Origin: JBAXEO01 sp963789515
GTDB lineage: Bacteria; Actinomycetota; Coriobacteriia; Anaerosomatales; JAAXUF01
NCBI GenBank assembly: GCA_963789515.1
Contig: CAWBKW010000002.1
Location: 186,001 to 250,000, forward strand
Length of the DNA stretch: 64,000 nt
Direction of reading: 5' to 3'
Shown: in pieces, positions 8,698 to 17,858 of the stretch
Layout: every line of letters starts with the position of its first letter
Numbering within the stretch: the stretch's first letter is position 1
The notes under the pieces: generated by a model
Told to the model about the DNA's origin: nothing
The model's input: only the letters and a program-made list of their open reading frames with translations
The model's database searches: none
Translations under genes and position numbers: made by a program

Positions 8698-9430
8698 ATG
8701 GCGGAGCCGACCAAGACACAACTGGCATTGGAGGTCCGGGACCTGTCCCGGACCTTCGGCGTGCGAAAAGCGCTCGACAAGGTGAGTTTCGAGTTGCCGC
8801 AAGGCGCCTTCCTGTCCATCTTCGGGCCGAACGGCGCCGGCAAGACGACGATGCTCAAGGTTCTCTCCACCCTCACCGGCGCGTCCAAAGGCTCGGCGAA
8901 GGTCGTCGGACTCGATGTGGTGCAGGATGCGGTCGAGCTTCGCAACAGGATCGGCTTCATCAGCCACAATCCGCTGCTCTACCCCGACCTCACCGCCGAG
9001 GAGAACCTCGAGTTCTTCGCCGACCTCTACTGCATCGACAACGCCAAGGACCGGATCCACGAGCTGCTCACCGCGGTCGAGCTCGACCATCGCCGGCTCG
9101 ATCCGGTGCGTACGTTCTCCCGGGGCATGATCCAGCGGCTCTCGATAGCCCGGTCGCTCCTGCACGAGCCCGAAGTCATCTTCCTGGACGAGCCCTACTC
9201 GGGCCTCGATCCGCACGCGATGGACATCCTGGACTCGCTGATAGCCCAGGTCCGCGATCAGCACACGTTCGTGATGATCAGCCACGACCTGACCAAAGGG
9301 CCTCGAGCTCTGCAGCCATGCACTCATTCTCGCCAAGGGCAAGGTCGTGCTCTTCGCCGAGAAGGACGACATCGACCCCGACGTCTTCGCGGCCACCTAC
9401 CGCCAGACGGTGGGAATGGGGGTGTCGTAG
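8698..9430 (+). CDS. ccmA: Heme exporter ATP-binding protein CcmA (one indel)
   Basis: ABC ATPase that with CcmB/C/D releases holo-CcmE. The Walker A GPNGAGKTT (about residues 42-50), signature FSRGMIQRL and Walker B VIFLDEPYSGLD are present. The frame breaks after HDLTKG at about 9301: dropping one C in GGGCCTCGAG restores LELCSHALILAKGKVVLFAEK and a stop at 9430, giving about 243 residues, normal for the family. The break is probably a consensus error. The gene lies 3 bases after ccmF and 3 bases before ccmB. Confidence 0.88.
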
Positions 9431-9433
9431 CGC

Positions 9434-10150
9434 ATGGCGAAGATATCCTCGGCCCGGCAGTACAAGGCGATCCTCCGCAAAGACATCGTCATGGAGCTGC
9501 GTACGGGCGAGATGCTCACGTCCATGGGCCTCTACGCCGTCCTCGTGCTCATCGTTTACGGTGTCGCGCTGTCGCAGGCGGGATCGTCCTTCGACGTACA
9601 GCGCATCGCCGCAGGACTGCTCTGGCTCGCGATCCTCTTCACGTCGATGCTCGGCCTGAACCGCTCGCTCGTGCATGAGAAGGACCAAGGGTGCCTCGAC
9701 GCCCTGCTCCTTTCCCCTGTGGACCGGCCGATCATCTTCTTCGCGAAGGCGACCGGCAACCTCATCTTCCTGTCCATCGTCGAGGTGATCATCCTGCCGC
9801 TCTTCTACTTCCTGTTCCTCGCGGGAAGGCCGATGGGAGCCCCGTTCTGGCTGATCATCCTGCCGCTGATCGTGGGATCGATCGGCATCGCAGGAGTCGG
9901 CACGCTGCTTGCGACTATGTCCGTGAACACGACGGGCAAGGACTTCATTCTGGCGGTGCTGTTCATCCCGGTGATGTTCCCGCTCCTGTTCGCGGTGGTC
10001 GCGGCCACGTCGGCGGTGCTGATTTCCGATCCGATTGCGGGGATCAGCTTCTATGACGCGTTCTGGAAATCGCTCGCACTCGGAGCGGGCTACGATGTGA
10101 TAATGATTCTGGCCGCTTTCGGCCTTTATGAGTTCATCATCGGCGCTTAG
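9434..10150 (+). CDS. ccmB: Heme exporter membrane protein CcmB
   Basis: Membrane component of the CcmABCD complex, 238 residues with about six hydrophobic segments. Family features include an N-terminal cytoplasmic helix (YKAILRKDIVMELRTGEM), NRSLVHEKDQGCLDALLLSP and a central GVGTLLATMSVNTTGKD. The length is a little above the proteobacterial norm. The ATG at 9434 follows the ccmA stop by 3 bases, so the genes are translationally coupled. Confidence 0.93.
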   Translation: MAKISSARQYKAILRKDIVMELRTGEMLTSMGLYAVLVLIVYGVALSQAGSSFDVQRIAAGLLWLAILFTSMLGLNRSLVHEKDQGCLDALLLSPVDRPIIFFAKATGNLIFLSIVEVIILPLFYFLFLAGRPMGAPFWLIILPLIVGSIGIAGVGTLLATMSVNTTGKDFILAVLFIPVMFPLLFAVVAATSAVLISDPIAGISFYDAFWKSLALGAGYDVIMILAAFGLYEFIIGA

Positions 10151-10192
10151 GGAACCCCCTTCGCAGCCGGTCTCTTCGTCGCAAGGAGGCGG

Positions 10193-10969
10193 ATGCGCGT
10201 GGCCGAACAAGGCATCACGCAACGCAGGTTCTTGGGTATGACAGGCAATGCCTGGACGCTCGTGATGCTCGGCATCGGGGCTGTGCTCACGACGATCGAC
10301 TTCATACTCGCGTTCTACTACACCCCGATCGTCTACGGCGCCGGCGTGGGCGGGACCAAGACCATCGGCGGCATCGCGGTGAGCCAGCAGCTGTTGTTCT
10401 CCCAGAAGATCTTCTACTTCCACGTTCCGGTCGCGATCGGGTCGTTCTTGGTGTTCACGTTCGCGGCCGCCTACGCCCTGCTCTTTCTGATCCGCAAGGA
10501 CTCCAAGTACGACGTCCGCTCTCGCATCGGCATGGAGGTCACCCTGCTGCTCGTCATGTTGACGCTGATCACGGGCGACATCTGGACGCGCTTCGAGTGG
10601 GGCGTCTGGTGGGCCTTCGGCGAGCCGAGGCTGACCACCTACGCGATCATGGCGCTCCTGGTGGTGGCGTACTTCGTCTTGCGCGCGGCGGTCTCTGACG
10701 ACGAGCGGAGAGCCACGTACGGCGCGGTGTTCTGCATCATCGCCTGGCTCGACGCTCCCATATCGTTCCTGATCACGCGCTTGATCCCGACGTCGATCCA
10801 TCCCGTGGTGCTCCGGAGTGGCGGTGGGCTCACCGGCTCGCAGCTCACGGCGTTTCTCCTGGGTCTGTTCGGGATGCTCTTCACTTCGTGGGCGATCTAC
10901 CAGCTCAGGCTCCGCGAGGAGTTCGCAAAGGTACGCATCGACGCGCTCAAGGAAGCCCTCGAGGGCTAG
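10193..10969 (+). CDS. ccmC: Heme handling protein CcmC
   Basis: Polytopic protein of 258 residues that presents heme to CcmE. It contains a shortened WWD-type segment (GDIWTRFEWGVWWAFGEPR, about residues 124-142) and flanking conserved His residues (KIFYFHVPVAIGSF near 79; TSIHPVVLR near 203). Six membrane segments are apparent. ATG 10193 is supported by AAGGAGG immediately upstream. It stands between ccmB and ccmD in the canonical order. Confidence 0.94.
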   Translation: MRVAEQGITQRRFLGMTGNAWTLVMLGIGAVLTTIDFILAFYYTPIVYGAGVGGTKTIGGIAVSQQLLFSQKIFYFHVPVAIGSFLVFTFAAAYALLFLIRKDSKYDVRSRIGMEVTLLLVMLTLITGDIWTRFEWGVWWAFGEPRLTTYAIMALLVVAYFVLRAAVSDDERRATYGAVFCIIAWLDAPISFLITRLIPTSIHPVVLRSGGGLTGSQLTAFLLGLFGMLFTSWAIYQLRLREEFAKVRIDALKEALEG

Positions 10970-10984
10970 GACAGGAGAGGCAAC

Positions 10985-11161
10985 ATGGATCCCGTACTCG
11001 CTGAGATATACAAGACGGTTCTGGGCGCGGCTCCCTACGTGCTCGCCGCGTACGTGCTGCTGTGGGTGGGGCTGTTCGGCTACGTCGCCTTCGTCATGGT
11101 CCGCATGAACGGGCTGGAGAAGCAGATCGCTGTACTCGAAGAGGCGATGTCGCGCCGGTAG
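10985..11161 (+). CDS. ccmD: Small heme-exporter protein CcmD
   Basis: Single-span membrane protein of 58 residues (MDPVLAEIYKTVLGAAPYVL start, then LLWVGLFGYVAFVMVRM and a charged tail NGLEKQIAVLEEAMSRR). The size, topology and position directly after ccmC match CcmD, which stabilises the CcmC-CcmE complex. AGGAGAGG precedes the ATG by a few bases. Confidence 0.85.
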   Translation: MDPVLAEIYKTVLGAAPYVLAAYVLLWVGLFGYVAFVMVRMNGLEKQIAVLEEAMSRR

Positions 11162-11253
11162 CGTCTCGTCCGATGTACGACGTTTCTGAGGTACGCGCCG
11201 TGCATTCCGCTAGCATGTAGCTGAGTGGCATCTGACCTGAGAGGAGGACGAAC

Positions 11254-12096
11254 ATGGAGCAGGCGTCGGTCGTGTTGTTCTGGTTCGCCCTCGCCCTCTA
11301 CATCGCCGCGACGGTGCTCTATGCCTACCAGTTCGTTCTGAAGCGGTCTTCGGTCGGCTGGTGGGCGCGCTTCTTCACCGGCGCCGGGTTCATCTGCCAG
11401 ACGCTCTCGATCGGTGCGCACTCGATTGCCACCGGCGGAACCCAGCTCAACGGGCCCAACCAGCTCATGCTCGCATCATGGGCACTCGTGCTCCTGTACT
11501 TCATCATGGAGCATCTCATCAAGATCAAGATCTACGGCACCTTCCTGATCCCGGTGGCCGTGGTGTTCATGGCCGCATCCGAGGTGATCGGCGGGCTGAC
11601 CGGCCCGACCGAACTCACGGCAGCACAGCAGATGCAGCTGGCGAGCTGGAGGGTCGCGTTCCACGTCGCCCTCATCGTGTTCGCCAACGCGGGATTCGCG
11701 TTCGGGGCCGTCTCGGCCGCGCTCTATCTGTGGCAAGAGGGGCAGCTCAAGAAGCACCGCTCGAGCATCGTGACGCGCAGGCTGCCGTCTCTGGCCACGC
11801 TCCAGACGGTGGCGCGCCGCTCGATCTCCTTCGCGTTCCCGGTCTACACCGCAGGCCTTCTGATGGGCATCATCCGGGCCATCGAGGAGAGCGTACCGGC
11901 GTGGTGGTTCGATCCGCGGATCATGATGTCAGGCTTCGTCTGGCTCATCTTCGGCGTCTACCTCGTGCTGGTCTATCGTCACAACGTCTCGACCCGCACC
12001 TCGTCGTGGGTGGCTGTGGTCGGCTTCGTCTTCGTGGTCATCCTGGCGATCATCGCGCGCACGGTCCAGGGCGGCTTCCACGTCTTCGGGCTGTAG
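11254..12096 (+). CDS. CcsA/ResC/HemX-like cytochrome c assembly membrane protein
   Basis: Polytopic protein of 280 residues with about eight membrane helices, of the cytochrome c assembly family that includes CcsA (System II heme channel) and HemX (located next to hemA in Bacillus). Conserved His residues fall in SIGAHSIATGG, FHVALIVFANAGF and YRHNVSTRTSSW, and there is a GIIRAIEESVPAWWFDPR segment. With a full ccm set directly upstream and hemA downstream, I favour a HemX-like or auxiliary heme-handling role over a complete System II. GAGAGGAGG precedes the ATG. Confidence 0.8.
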   Translation: MEQASVVLFWFALALYIAATVLYAYQFVLKRSSVGWWARFFTGAGFICQTLSIGAHSIATGGTQLNGPNQLMLASWALVLLYFIMEHLIKIKIYGTFLIPVAVVFMAASEVIGGLTGPTELTAAQQMQLASWRVAFHVALIVFANAGFAFGAVSAALYLWQEGQLKKHRSSIVTRRLPSLATLQTVARRSISFAFPVYTAGLLMGIIRAIEESVPAWWFDPRIMMSGFVWLIFGVYLVLVYRHNVSTRTSSWVAVVGFVFVVILAIIARTVQGGFHVFGL

Positions 12097-12105
12097 GCTG
12101 CCGAC

Positions 12106-12801
12106 GTGCCGGCTGACGCGCCCGCACCTCACTACCCGATGTATCTCAACCTGTCCGGGCGCAGTGTGGTGGTCGTCGGCGACGGCACTGCCGCCGAGCG
12201 CAAGGCCTCGGCGTTCCTCCGTTACGGGGCCGACGTCGTCGTTATCTCGCCCGAGGCGACCGACCGGCTCAGGCAGATGGAGGCAGACGGTCTCATCGTC
12301 CTCGAGCCTCGGGAATACCGCCGCGGCGACCTCGAAGGAGTAGCGCTCGTGGTCTGTGCGGGCGCATCGGGTGAGGTCAGCAAGGCGGTCTATCGCGATG
12401 CCGACGCCCGGGGTTGCCCGGTGAACGTCGGGGGGGCGCCCGAGCTCTGCAACTACCTCATCCCGACATCGCTCCGTCGCGGTCCGCTCCAGATCGCGAT
12501 CTCGACGAGTGGCGCCGCACCATCGGTCGCGAAGCGCCTGCGAGATGAGATCAAGGCGAGCTACGGCGAGGAGTGGGGCACCTACGTCACCATGCTCGGC
12601 TCGATTCGCGCGCTTGCCATCGACCGCATCCCCGACCCTGCCGTGCGTGATGACATCCTGGCCGACGTGGCCGCCTCCGACCTGCTTTCGCGCATAGCGG
12701 ACGGCGAGGAGCTCGACGCCGCATCGGTGCTCGCTGAGTTCGCTCCGCAGGCGGTCGCAGACGACGCGGACGAGCCGACGGAACCCGAGGAGCACGCGTG
12801 A
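12106..12801 (+). CDS. sirC: Precorrin-2 dehydrogenase / sirohydrochlorin ferrochelatase (SirC/Met8 type)
   Basis: Oxidises precorrin-2 to sirohydrochlorin and possibly inserts iron. The protein has 231 residues, with an N-terminal NAD site (SVVVVGDGTAAERKA, about residues 20-34), a conserved CNYLIPTSLRRGPLQIAIST followed by SGAAPSVAKRLR, and a C-terminal helical part. There is no uroporphyrinogen methyltransferase domain, so CobA must be elsewhere. The GTG at 12106 lies 9 bases after the preceding stop. Its place inside the heme cluster supports a siroheme-based heme route. Confidence 0.88.
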   Translation: MPADAPAPHYPMYLNLSGRSVVVVGDGTAAERKASAFLRYGADVVVISPEATDRLRQMEADGLIVLEPREYRRGDLEGVALVVCAGASGEVSKAVYRDADARGCPVNVGGAPELCNYLIPTSLRRGPLQIAISTSGAAPSVAKRLRDEIKASYGEEWGTYVTMLGSIRALAIDRIPDPAVRDDILADVAASDLLSRIADGEELDAASVLAEFAPQAVADDADEPTEPEEHA

Positions 12802-13618
12802 CCGAGCGCACCAGCGTCATCGTGACCGGCGGCAGCAGCGGCATCGGGCTTGCGACCGCGAAGCTGTATGCCGCTCGCGGCTGTGACGTCGCCATCGTCG
12901 GCCGCAATGCCGACCGGCTCGCGGCGGCCGCAGGCGGAGCTGCGCGGCATCGCCACCGACGACGGTCAGCTCGTCGTGACCCGCCAGGCCGACCTGAGCG
13001 ATTTCGGGCAGGCGCGAACCGCGATCGACTCGCTGGTCGCTGACGGCTTCGCACCCGACATCCTGGTGAACTCCGCAGGGGTCATCGTGCCGGGGGAGTT
13101 CGCGACGATGCCGCTGGAGAACCTGGAGGCCAACCTCACGAACGGCTACTGGAGTGTGGTCTACCCGTGCCGCGCAGCCGTCCCGCACATGCTGGCGCGG
13201 GGCAGCGGCCACATCGTCAACGTGAGCTCCGTCGCCGGCTACCTCGGCATCTACGGCTACACCGGTTACTCCTCGGCGAAGTTCGCGGTGATGGGCTTCA
13301 CCGAGGCGCTCCATTTCGAGATGAAGCCGGAAGGCATTTCGGTCCACGTGGTCTGTCCGCCGGACACCGACACCCCCGCGCTCACCTTCGAGCGCACACT
13401 GAGGCCGCCCGAGACCGATGCGATTGCCGGCAACATCAAGCCCATCCCTGCCGAGAAGGTCGCGGCGGCCATCGTTCGCGGGGTCGACCGAGGGAAGTAC
13501 CTGATCATCCCCGACGCGCTCAGCGCGTTCTACTTCCGGCTCAAGGGCTTGCTGCCCGAGCTGTTCTTCATGATCGTCGACGGCAGACGTGAAGAAGGCG
13601 CGCAAGTCGAAGGCCTGA
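12798..13618 (+). CDS. Short-chain dehydrogenase/reductase, 3-ketodihydrosphingosine-reductase-like (two indels)
   Basis: NAD(P)-dependent oxidoreductase. GGSSGIGLATAKLYAARG (residues about 10-27) is the cofactor site, NSAGV marks the NNAG-type motif, and YTGYSSAKFA carries the catalytic Tyr and Lys. Two +1 insertions are inferred: at about 12933 (GCAGGCGG) and at 13585. Correcting the second gives a natural end, DVKKARKSKA, with stop 13616-13618, about 272 residues. It overlaps the sirC stop by 4 bases and precedes the hemA promoter. Its substrate and any link to heme synthesis are unknown. Confidence 0.8.
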
Positions 13619-13750
13619 ACGTCCCGGGTGCCCTCGAGTCACCGCCTCGATGCGCAGGCGCGCGGCTCAAGCGGTGCCCGCGCGACGCCCGGGCGCGGCC
13701 CGCGACTTCTCGGCACCGCCTTTGCTCTCCTTAACGCGTGCGTCGGTTCA

Positions 13751-13780
13751 TTGCCGAGGGGAGCGCCTCGGTGGTAGAAT
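13751..13780 (+). promoter_or_regulatory. hemA promoter
   Basis: TTGCCG at 13751-13756 and TAGAAT at 13775-13780, 18 bases apart, make a good housekeeping-sigma promoter. The expected start is near the G at 13787, the first base of GTTCAGGCA. The stretch from the dehydrogenase stop (13618) to here shows only GC-rich short repeats. Confidence 0.6.
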
Positions 13781-13786
13781 CCGAGC

Positions 13787-13891
13787 GTTCAGGCAGTAGC
13801 AGAGGTGCGTCACATAGAGCGTATGACACCGCCCTCGCCGGGCCTGCTTGCCTGAACAACACGCACCGCTCCGGCGAGGGCGCTTCTATGT
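13787..13891 (+). promoter_or_regulatory. Structured hemA leader RNA with possible pseudoknot
   Basis: Two nested long-range stems are visible: ACATAGA (13812-13818) with TCTATGT (13885-13891), and a perfect 12-pair stem CGCCCTCGCCGG (13830-13841) with CCGGCGAGGGCG (13871-13882). The apical loop contains TGCCTGAAC (13849-13857), complementary over 9 bases to GTTCAGGCA (13787-13795), the predicted 5' end of the transcript. A pseudoknot or a switch between two structures is therefore possible. The structure sits 30 bases before the hemA start. It could be a heme- or precursor-responsive control element; no known riboswitch consensus was recognised. Confidence 0.6.
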
Positions 13892-13921
13892 CTGAAACGT
13901 TGTGAGGCGAGCTGCCACCGA

Positions 13922-15286
13922 ATGCATCTCACACTTGTGGGTCTGAGCCATAAGACGGCTCCCGTCGAGATTCGGGAGAAGCTGACCTTCCCGGCAAACC
14001 GCCAGGAAGAGGCTCTGGCGATGCTCACCTCGACTCCGGCGGTCAACGAAGCGGTCATCGTGTCGACCTGCAACCGCACGGAGATCTACTGCGTGACCGC
14101 ATCAGGTGTCGACGGTCCCGAAGCGGTCATCGACTTCATCGCCGACTACCACGGTCTCGACCGCCACGAACTCGTCCGCTACCTCTACATCTCCGAGGGC
14201 GAGGCGGTGGTGCGACACCTGTTCCGCGTCGTGGCGTCGCTCGACTCCATGGTGCTCGGCGAGGCGCAGATCCTCGGGCAGGTGAAGGAGGCCTACGAGT
14301 TCTCCTTCAACAACGGCGCCAGCCAGCGCATCTTCAACAAGCTGTTCCGCCAGAGCTTCGAGCTCGGAAAGCGCGTGCGCAACGAGACCGAGATCGGCGA
14401 GAACGCGGTCTCGATCAGCTACGCGGCGGTGGAGCTCGCCAAGCAGGTGTTCGACACGCTCGAGGGCCGCACCATCCTGGTCCTCGGCGCCGGCAAGATG
14501 AGCGAGCTGACCGCCAAGCACCTGGTGTGCAACGGCGTGAAGAAGGTACTCGTCGCCAACCGGACCTACGAACGCGCCGCCGAGCTCGCCGCCAAGTTCG
14601 ACGGCGAGGCGATCGTCTACGACGACATGTTCGACCGCATGCGCGAGGCCGACATCGTCATCTCCTCGACCGCCGCCACCCACTACGTGGTCACCAAGGA
14701 GCGGGTCGCGGCGGCGCGCAAGGGCCGCAGGGGCGCCCCGCTCTTCTTCATCGACATCGCGCTGCCGCGTGACATCGATCCGGCCGTCAACGACCTGGCC
14801 GACGTCTACCTCTACAACATCGACGACCTCAACGGAGTCGTCTCGCAGAACCTCGAGGAGCGCATGCGTGAGGCCGAGCGCGCCGAGGTCATCATCGCCG
14901 AGGAGATGGACGCCTTCGAGCGCTGGCTCGAATCGCTCGACGTGGTGCCGACCGTCGCCGCGATGCGCGCGAATGCCGATGCGATCCGCACCGCGGAGAT
15001 GCAGCGGGCCATCAAGCGGCTCGGGGGACTCTCCGAGAAGGAACTGGCTACCGTCGACGCGCTCACCTGCTCGATCGTCAACAAGATGCTTCACGACCCG
15101 ACGAGCCGCCTCAAGGACGTCTCGTCGACGAAGGACGGCTACTCCTACGTGGCCGCTGCGCGATACCTGTACGCACTGGACGGCGAGGCCCCCAAGGAGC
15201 GCGGCGGACTGCTGCGCTCGCTTCTCGGCAGGTCCGAGAAGGCCTCGGCGAAGAAGAACGAGATGGGAGATTCAGTTGGCATCTAG
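13922..15286 (+). CDS. hemA: Glutamyl-tRNA reductase
   Basis: Reduces glutamyl-tRNA to glutamate-1-semialdehyde, the first committed tetrapyrrole step. The protein has 454 residues. The N-terminal GLSHKTAPVEIREKL and the catalytic Cys in STCNRTE (about residue 50) are present, as is GEAQILGQVK near 113. The NADPH domain has VLGAGKMSELTAKHL (about 185-200). A C-terminal dimerisation domain follows and ends in a Lys-rich tail. The frame is intact. Together with hemL this shows the C5 pathway. The 3' end overlaps hemC. Confidence 0.96.
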   Translation: MHLTLVGLSHKTAPVEIREKLTFPANRQEEALAMLTSTPAVNEAVIVSTCNRTEIYCVTASGVDGPEAVIDFIADYHGLDRHELVRYLYISEGEAVVRHLFRVVASLDSMVLGEAQILGQVKEAYEFSFNNGASQRIFNKLFRQSFELGKRVRNETEIGENAVSISYAAVELAKQVFDTLEGRTILVLGAGKMSELTAKHLVCNGVKKVLVANRTYERAAELAAKFDGEAIVYDDMFDRMREADIVISSTAATHYVVTKERVAAARKGRRGAPLFFIDIALPRDIDPAVNDLADVYLYNIDDLNGVVSQNLEERMREAERAEVIIAEEMDAFERWLESLDVVPTVAAMRANADAIRTAEMQRAIKRLGGLSEKELATVDALTCSIVNKMLHDPTSRLKDVSSTKDGYSYVAAARYLYALDGEAPKERGGLLRSLLGRSEKASAKKNEMGDSVGI

Positions 15287-16232
15287 CCGAGAGAAGCTGG
15301 TGATCGGGACACGGGGCAGCAAGCTCGCCCTCTGGCAATCGGAGTACATCAAGGGGCTGGTGGAAGAGATCACCGGCCTTCCTGTTGAGCTGAAGATCAT
15401 CAAGACCACGGGCGACAAGATCCTCGACGTGCCGCTGGCCAAGGTGGGCGGGAAGGGTCTGTTCACCAAGGAGCTCGAAGTCGAGCTGCTGGCCGAGACG
15501 GTCGACCTGTGCGTCCACTCGATGAAGGACGTCCCCACGGAGCTTCCCGAGGGCCTCTACATCTCGGCGACTCCGGCGCGAGTCGATCCGCGTGACGCGC
15601 TGGTGAGCGGGCGCGGCTACTCGCTCGACACGCTGCCGCAGGGCGCGCGCGTGGGCACCAGCTCGCTTCGCCGCGTCGCGCAGGTCCGCGCGCTGCGCCC
15701 CGACGTCGAGATCGTCGACGTGCGTGGCAACCTCGACACCCGCATGCGCAAGGCCGAGACCGGCGAGGTCGACGTCGTCATCCTCGCGAGCGCCGGCATC
15801 ACGCGCATGGGCTGGGCCGACCGCATCACCGGCTACATCCCCACCGAGCAGATGGTCTCGGCGGTGGGCCAGGGCGCGATCGGTATCGAGATCCGCGAGA
15901 ACGACGAGTTCATGCGCGACGTGTGCGCGAAGATCTGCGACGCCGACACGTTCACGTGCGTCACCTCGGAGCGCGTGGTCATGAAGCAGCTCGACGGCGG
16001 CTGTCAGGTGCCTATCGGCGCCTACGCACGCCTCGACGGGGATACGCTCGTGATGGATGCGATCGTGGGCTCCGTCGACGGGTCGACGATTCTGCGCCAC
16101 CACCTCGAAGGCCCCGCGAGCGATCCGGTCGGTCTCGGCGAGAAGATGGTCGCCGAGCTCAAGGCGATGGGTGCCGAAGAGATCCTCAAGGCGATACGTG
16201 CCTCGAACGTCGACGACCTGCTGGAGACCTAG
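15276..16232 (+). CDS. hemC: Porphobilinogen deaminase (hydroxymethylbilane synthase)
   Basis: Joins four porphobilinogens into hydroxymethylbilane. About 318 residues with TRGSKLALWQ near the start, KGLFTKELE, VHSMKDVPTELP, GTSSLRRVAQ and VRGNLDTRMRK. The cofactor-binding Cys is in DGGCQVPIGAYA. The chosen start is TTG 15276, with GGGAGA 6 bases ahead. It overlaps the hemA stop by 11 bases, which implies coupling. Confidence 0.94.
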   Translation: MASSREKLVIGTRGSKLALWQSEYIKGLVEEITGLPVELKIIKTTGDKILDVPLAKVGGKGLFTKELEVELLAETVDLCVHSMKDVPTELPEGLYISATPARVDPRDALVSGRGYSLDTLPQGARVGTSSLRRVAQVRALRPDVEIVDVRGNLDTRMRKAETGEVDVVILASAGITRMGWADRITGYIPTEQMVSAVGQGAIGIEIRENDEFMRDVCAKICDADTFTCVTSERVVMKQLDGGCQVPIGAYARLDGDTLVMDAIVGSVDGSTILRHHLEGPASDPVGLGEKMVAELKAMGAEEILKAIRASNVDDLLET

Positions 16233-16249
16233 ACGGGGAGCACCCAATC

Positions 16250-17077
16250 GTGACGACGGATCCTCCCGACAACACCGCAGCGCCCACCGGAGCGCCCCTC
16301 AGCGGGCGCTCCGTCATCGTGACGCGCACACTCGCACAGGCGCACACGCTGGTGGAGCCGCTTGAGGCGCTGGGCGCCGAGGTGCTCGCGTTCCCGGTGC
16401 TCGAGACGGTCGACCCGGAGGACTGGGCACCGCTCGACGCCGCGATCGCGAACCTCGCGACCTACGACTGGGTCGTGCTCACGTCCACCAACGGCGTCGA
16501 CCGCTTCCTGAAGCGCTTCCGGGCGGTCACGGGCCCGCGCGACGCGATCCTCGGCACCAGGTTCGCCGCGGTCGGGTCGGCGACCGCCAAGAAGCTCGCC
16601 AAGCACGGCCTGCCGCCCGCGCTCGTACCCGAGGACTTTCGTGCAGAGGGTCTGGTCGAGGCGTTTCGCGAGATGGGGGCCGGACCCGGGTGCCGCGTGC
16701 TCATCCCTCGTGCCGAGGAGGCCCGCGAGATTCTCCCTGACGAGCTGCGGGCGATGGGATGCGACGTGGACGTGGTCTGCGTGTATCGCACACAGCCGGC
16801 AGCCCCCGATCCCGCGGTCGTCGAACGCTTGCAGGCGGGGACCGTCGACGCCGTGACCTTCACGAGCGGCGCCATCGCTCGCGGCTTCGTTTCGGCGTTG
16901 CTGGCGGCCGGGCTTGATGCCGGGCAGGTGCTCGGGCACCTCAGCGTCGTCAGCATCGGACCGGTCACGAGCGATGCGATCCGGGAGATGGGCTACGTCG
17001 TGGATGTCGAGGCCGCAGAGTCGACCATGGGCTCGCTGGTGGATGCGATCGCGGAGAGCTTCTCGGCCGGTCGCTAG
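16250..17077 (+). CDS. hemD: Uroporphyrinogen-III synthase
   Basis: Cyclises hydroxymethylbilane to uroporphyrinogen III. The protein has 275 residues in the usual two-lobe layout: SVIVTRTLAQAHTLVEPLEA and a WVVLTSTNGVDRFL motif in lobe one, then CRVLIPRAEEAREILPDEL and AVTFTSGAIARGF in lobe two. The sequence family is divergent, but the position after hemC makes the call firm. GTG 16250 has GGGGAG upstream. It is the last gene of the hemACD operon before a terminator. Confidence 0.9.
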   Translation: MTTDPPDNTAAPTGAPLSGRSVIVTRTLAQAHTLVEPLEALGAEVLAFPVLETVDPEDWAPLDAAIANLATYDWVVLTSTNGVDRFLKRFRAVTGPRDAILGTRFAAVGSATAKKLAKHGLPPALVPEDFRAEGLVEAFREMGAGPGCRVLIPRAEEAREILPDELRAMGCDVDVVCVYRTQPAAPDPAVVERLQAGTVDAVTFTSGAIARGFVSALLAAGLDAGQVLGHLSVVSIGPVTSDAIREMGYVVDVEAAESTMGSLVDAIAESFSAGR

Positions 17078-17092
17078 CCCCGGGACAATCAG

Positions 17093-17121
17093 AAGGCCGA
17101 CCTCGGTACGAGGCCGGCCTT
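17093..17121. terminator. Bidirectional terminator between hemD and an HdeD-family gene
   Basis: AAGGCCGACCTCG and CGAGGCCGGCCTT form a 13-base stem with one mismatch around a 3-base loop. It lies between two convergent genes and has A/T at both outer ends, so it can end transcripts from either side. Confidence 0.7.
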
Positions 17122-17144
17122 CGTGCGTGCGGGGTAGCGTCAGG

Positions 17145-17693
17145 CTACGACTGCGCCTTCTTGATCTGGAACGACATCACGATGGCTGCGATGCCGAAGA
17201 TGATGCCCAGGATGCCGAAGACCCACGGCAGGGCTGCTGCCGCCGGCACCAGGTTGAAGGCGATGACCAGACCGAAGATCACGCTGAAGAAGCCGAGGAT
17301 CCCCCGGCCCCAGCCGGCGCCCTGGAACGCATGGACGATAGCGGCGATACCGTAGACGATGCCGCCGATGCCCAGGAGCAGGGCGTAGGCGCCGAGGAGG
17401 GCGGCAGCACCGATGAACGGTGAACCGATGATGAATCCGCCGACGACGATGCCCAGGAAGCCGCTGAACAGCTTCCAGCCCCACTGGGCGCGGTCCCAGA
17501 ACAGCGAAACGATGTCGATGATGCCGCTGATCAGCCAGAACCAGCCGATGATGAGAACCAAGAGCACGGTGGTCGACACGGGCCTGGCGAGGAGCAGACC
17601 GCCGATGACCAGCGTCGCGATTCCTTGAATGAGCGTCGCCCACCATGGGTAGGCGGCTCGTGCGGCCACAGGGCTTGCGGCAGTGTCAGCCAT
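17145..17693 (-). CDS. HdeD-family integral membrane protein
   Basis: Protein of 182 residues with six hydrophobic helices arranged as three similar hairpins, rich in Gly, Ile and Val, ending in FQIKKAQS. The segment pattern (IGWFWLISGIIDIVSLF, GIVVGGFIIGSP and later GIIFGIAAIVM) is typical of the HdeD/DUF308 family. The family is linked to acid stress in enterobacteria, but here the function is unknown. The ATG at 17693 is preceded by a GGAGG-type site on the minus strand. Confidence 0.85.
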   Translation of the reverse strand: MADTAASPVAARAAYPWWATLIQGIATLVIGGLLLARPVSTTVLLVLIIGWFWLISGIIDIVSLFWDRAQWGWKLFSGFLGIVVGGFIIGSPFIGAAALLGAYALLLGIGGIVYGIAAIVHAFQGAGWGRGILGFFSVIFGLVIAFNLVPAAAALPWVFGILGIIFGIAAIVMSFQIKKAQS

Positions 17694-17858
17694 TGGTACC
17701 TCCAGGTCTTAGGCCCCTCAGGGCGATTGAGCGCCCCCTCCGGGCGCGTTCTCTTGCAGGTAGATTCTACTAGTATGTCCGACGCGTTGACAAAGGCGGA
17801 GCAGGTCGGCAAACTACTGTCTGCTCTGGCGGCGAGCAAGGCCGCGCGGGCGATCCAC

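Noticed and set aside
13787..13891. Cobalamin riboswitch in front of hemA
   Set aside because: No B12-box-like segment is visible and the stem layout differs, so I only call an unassigned structured leader.
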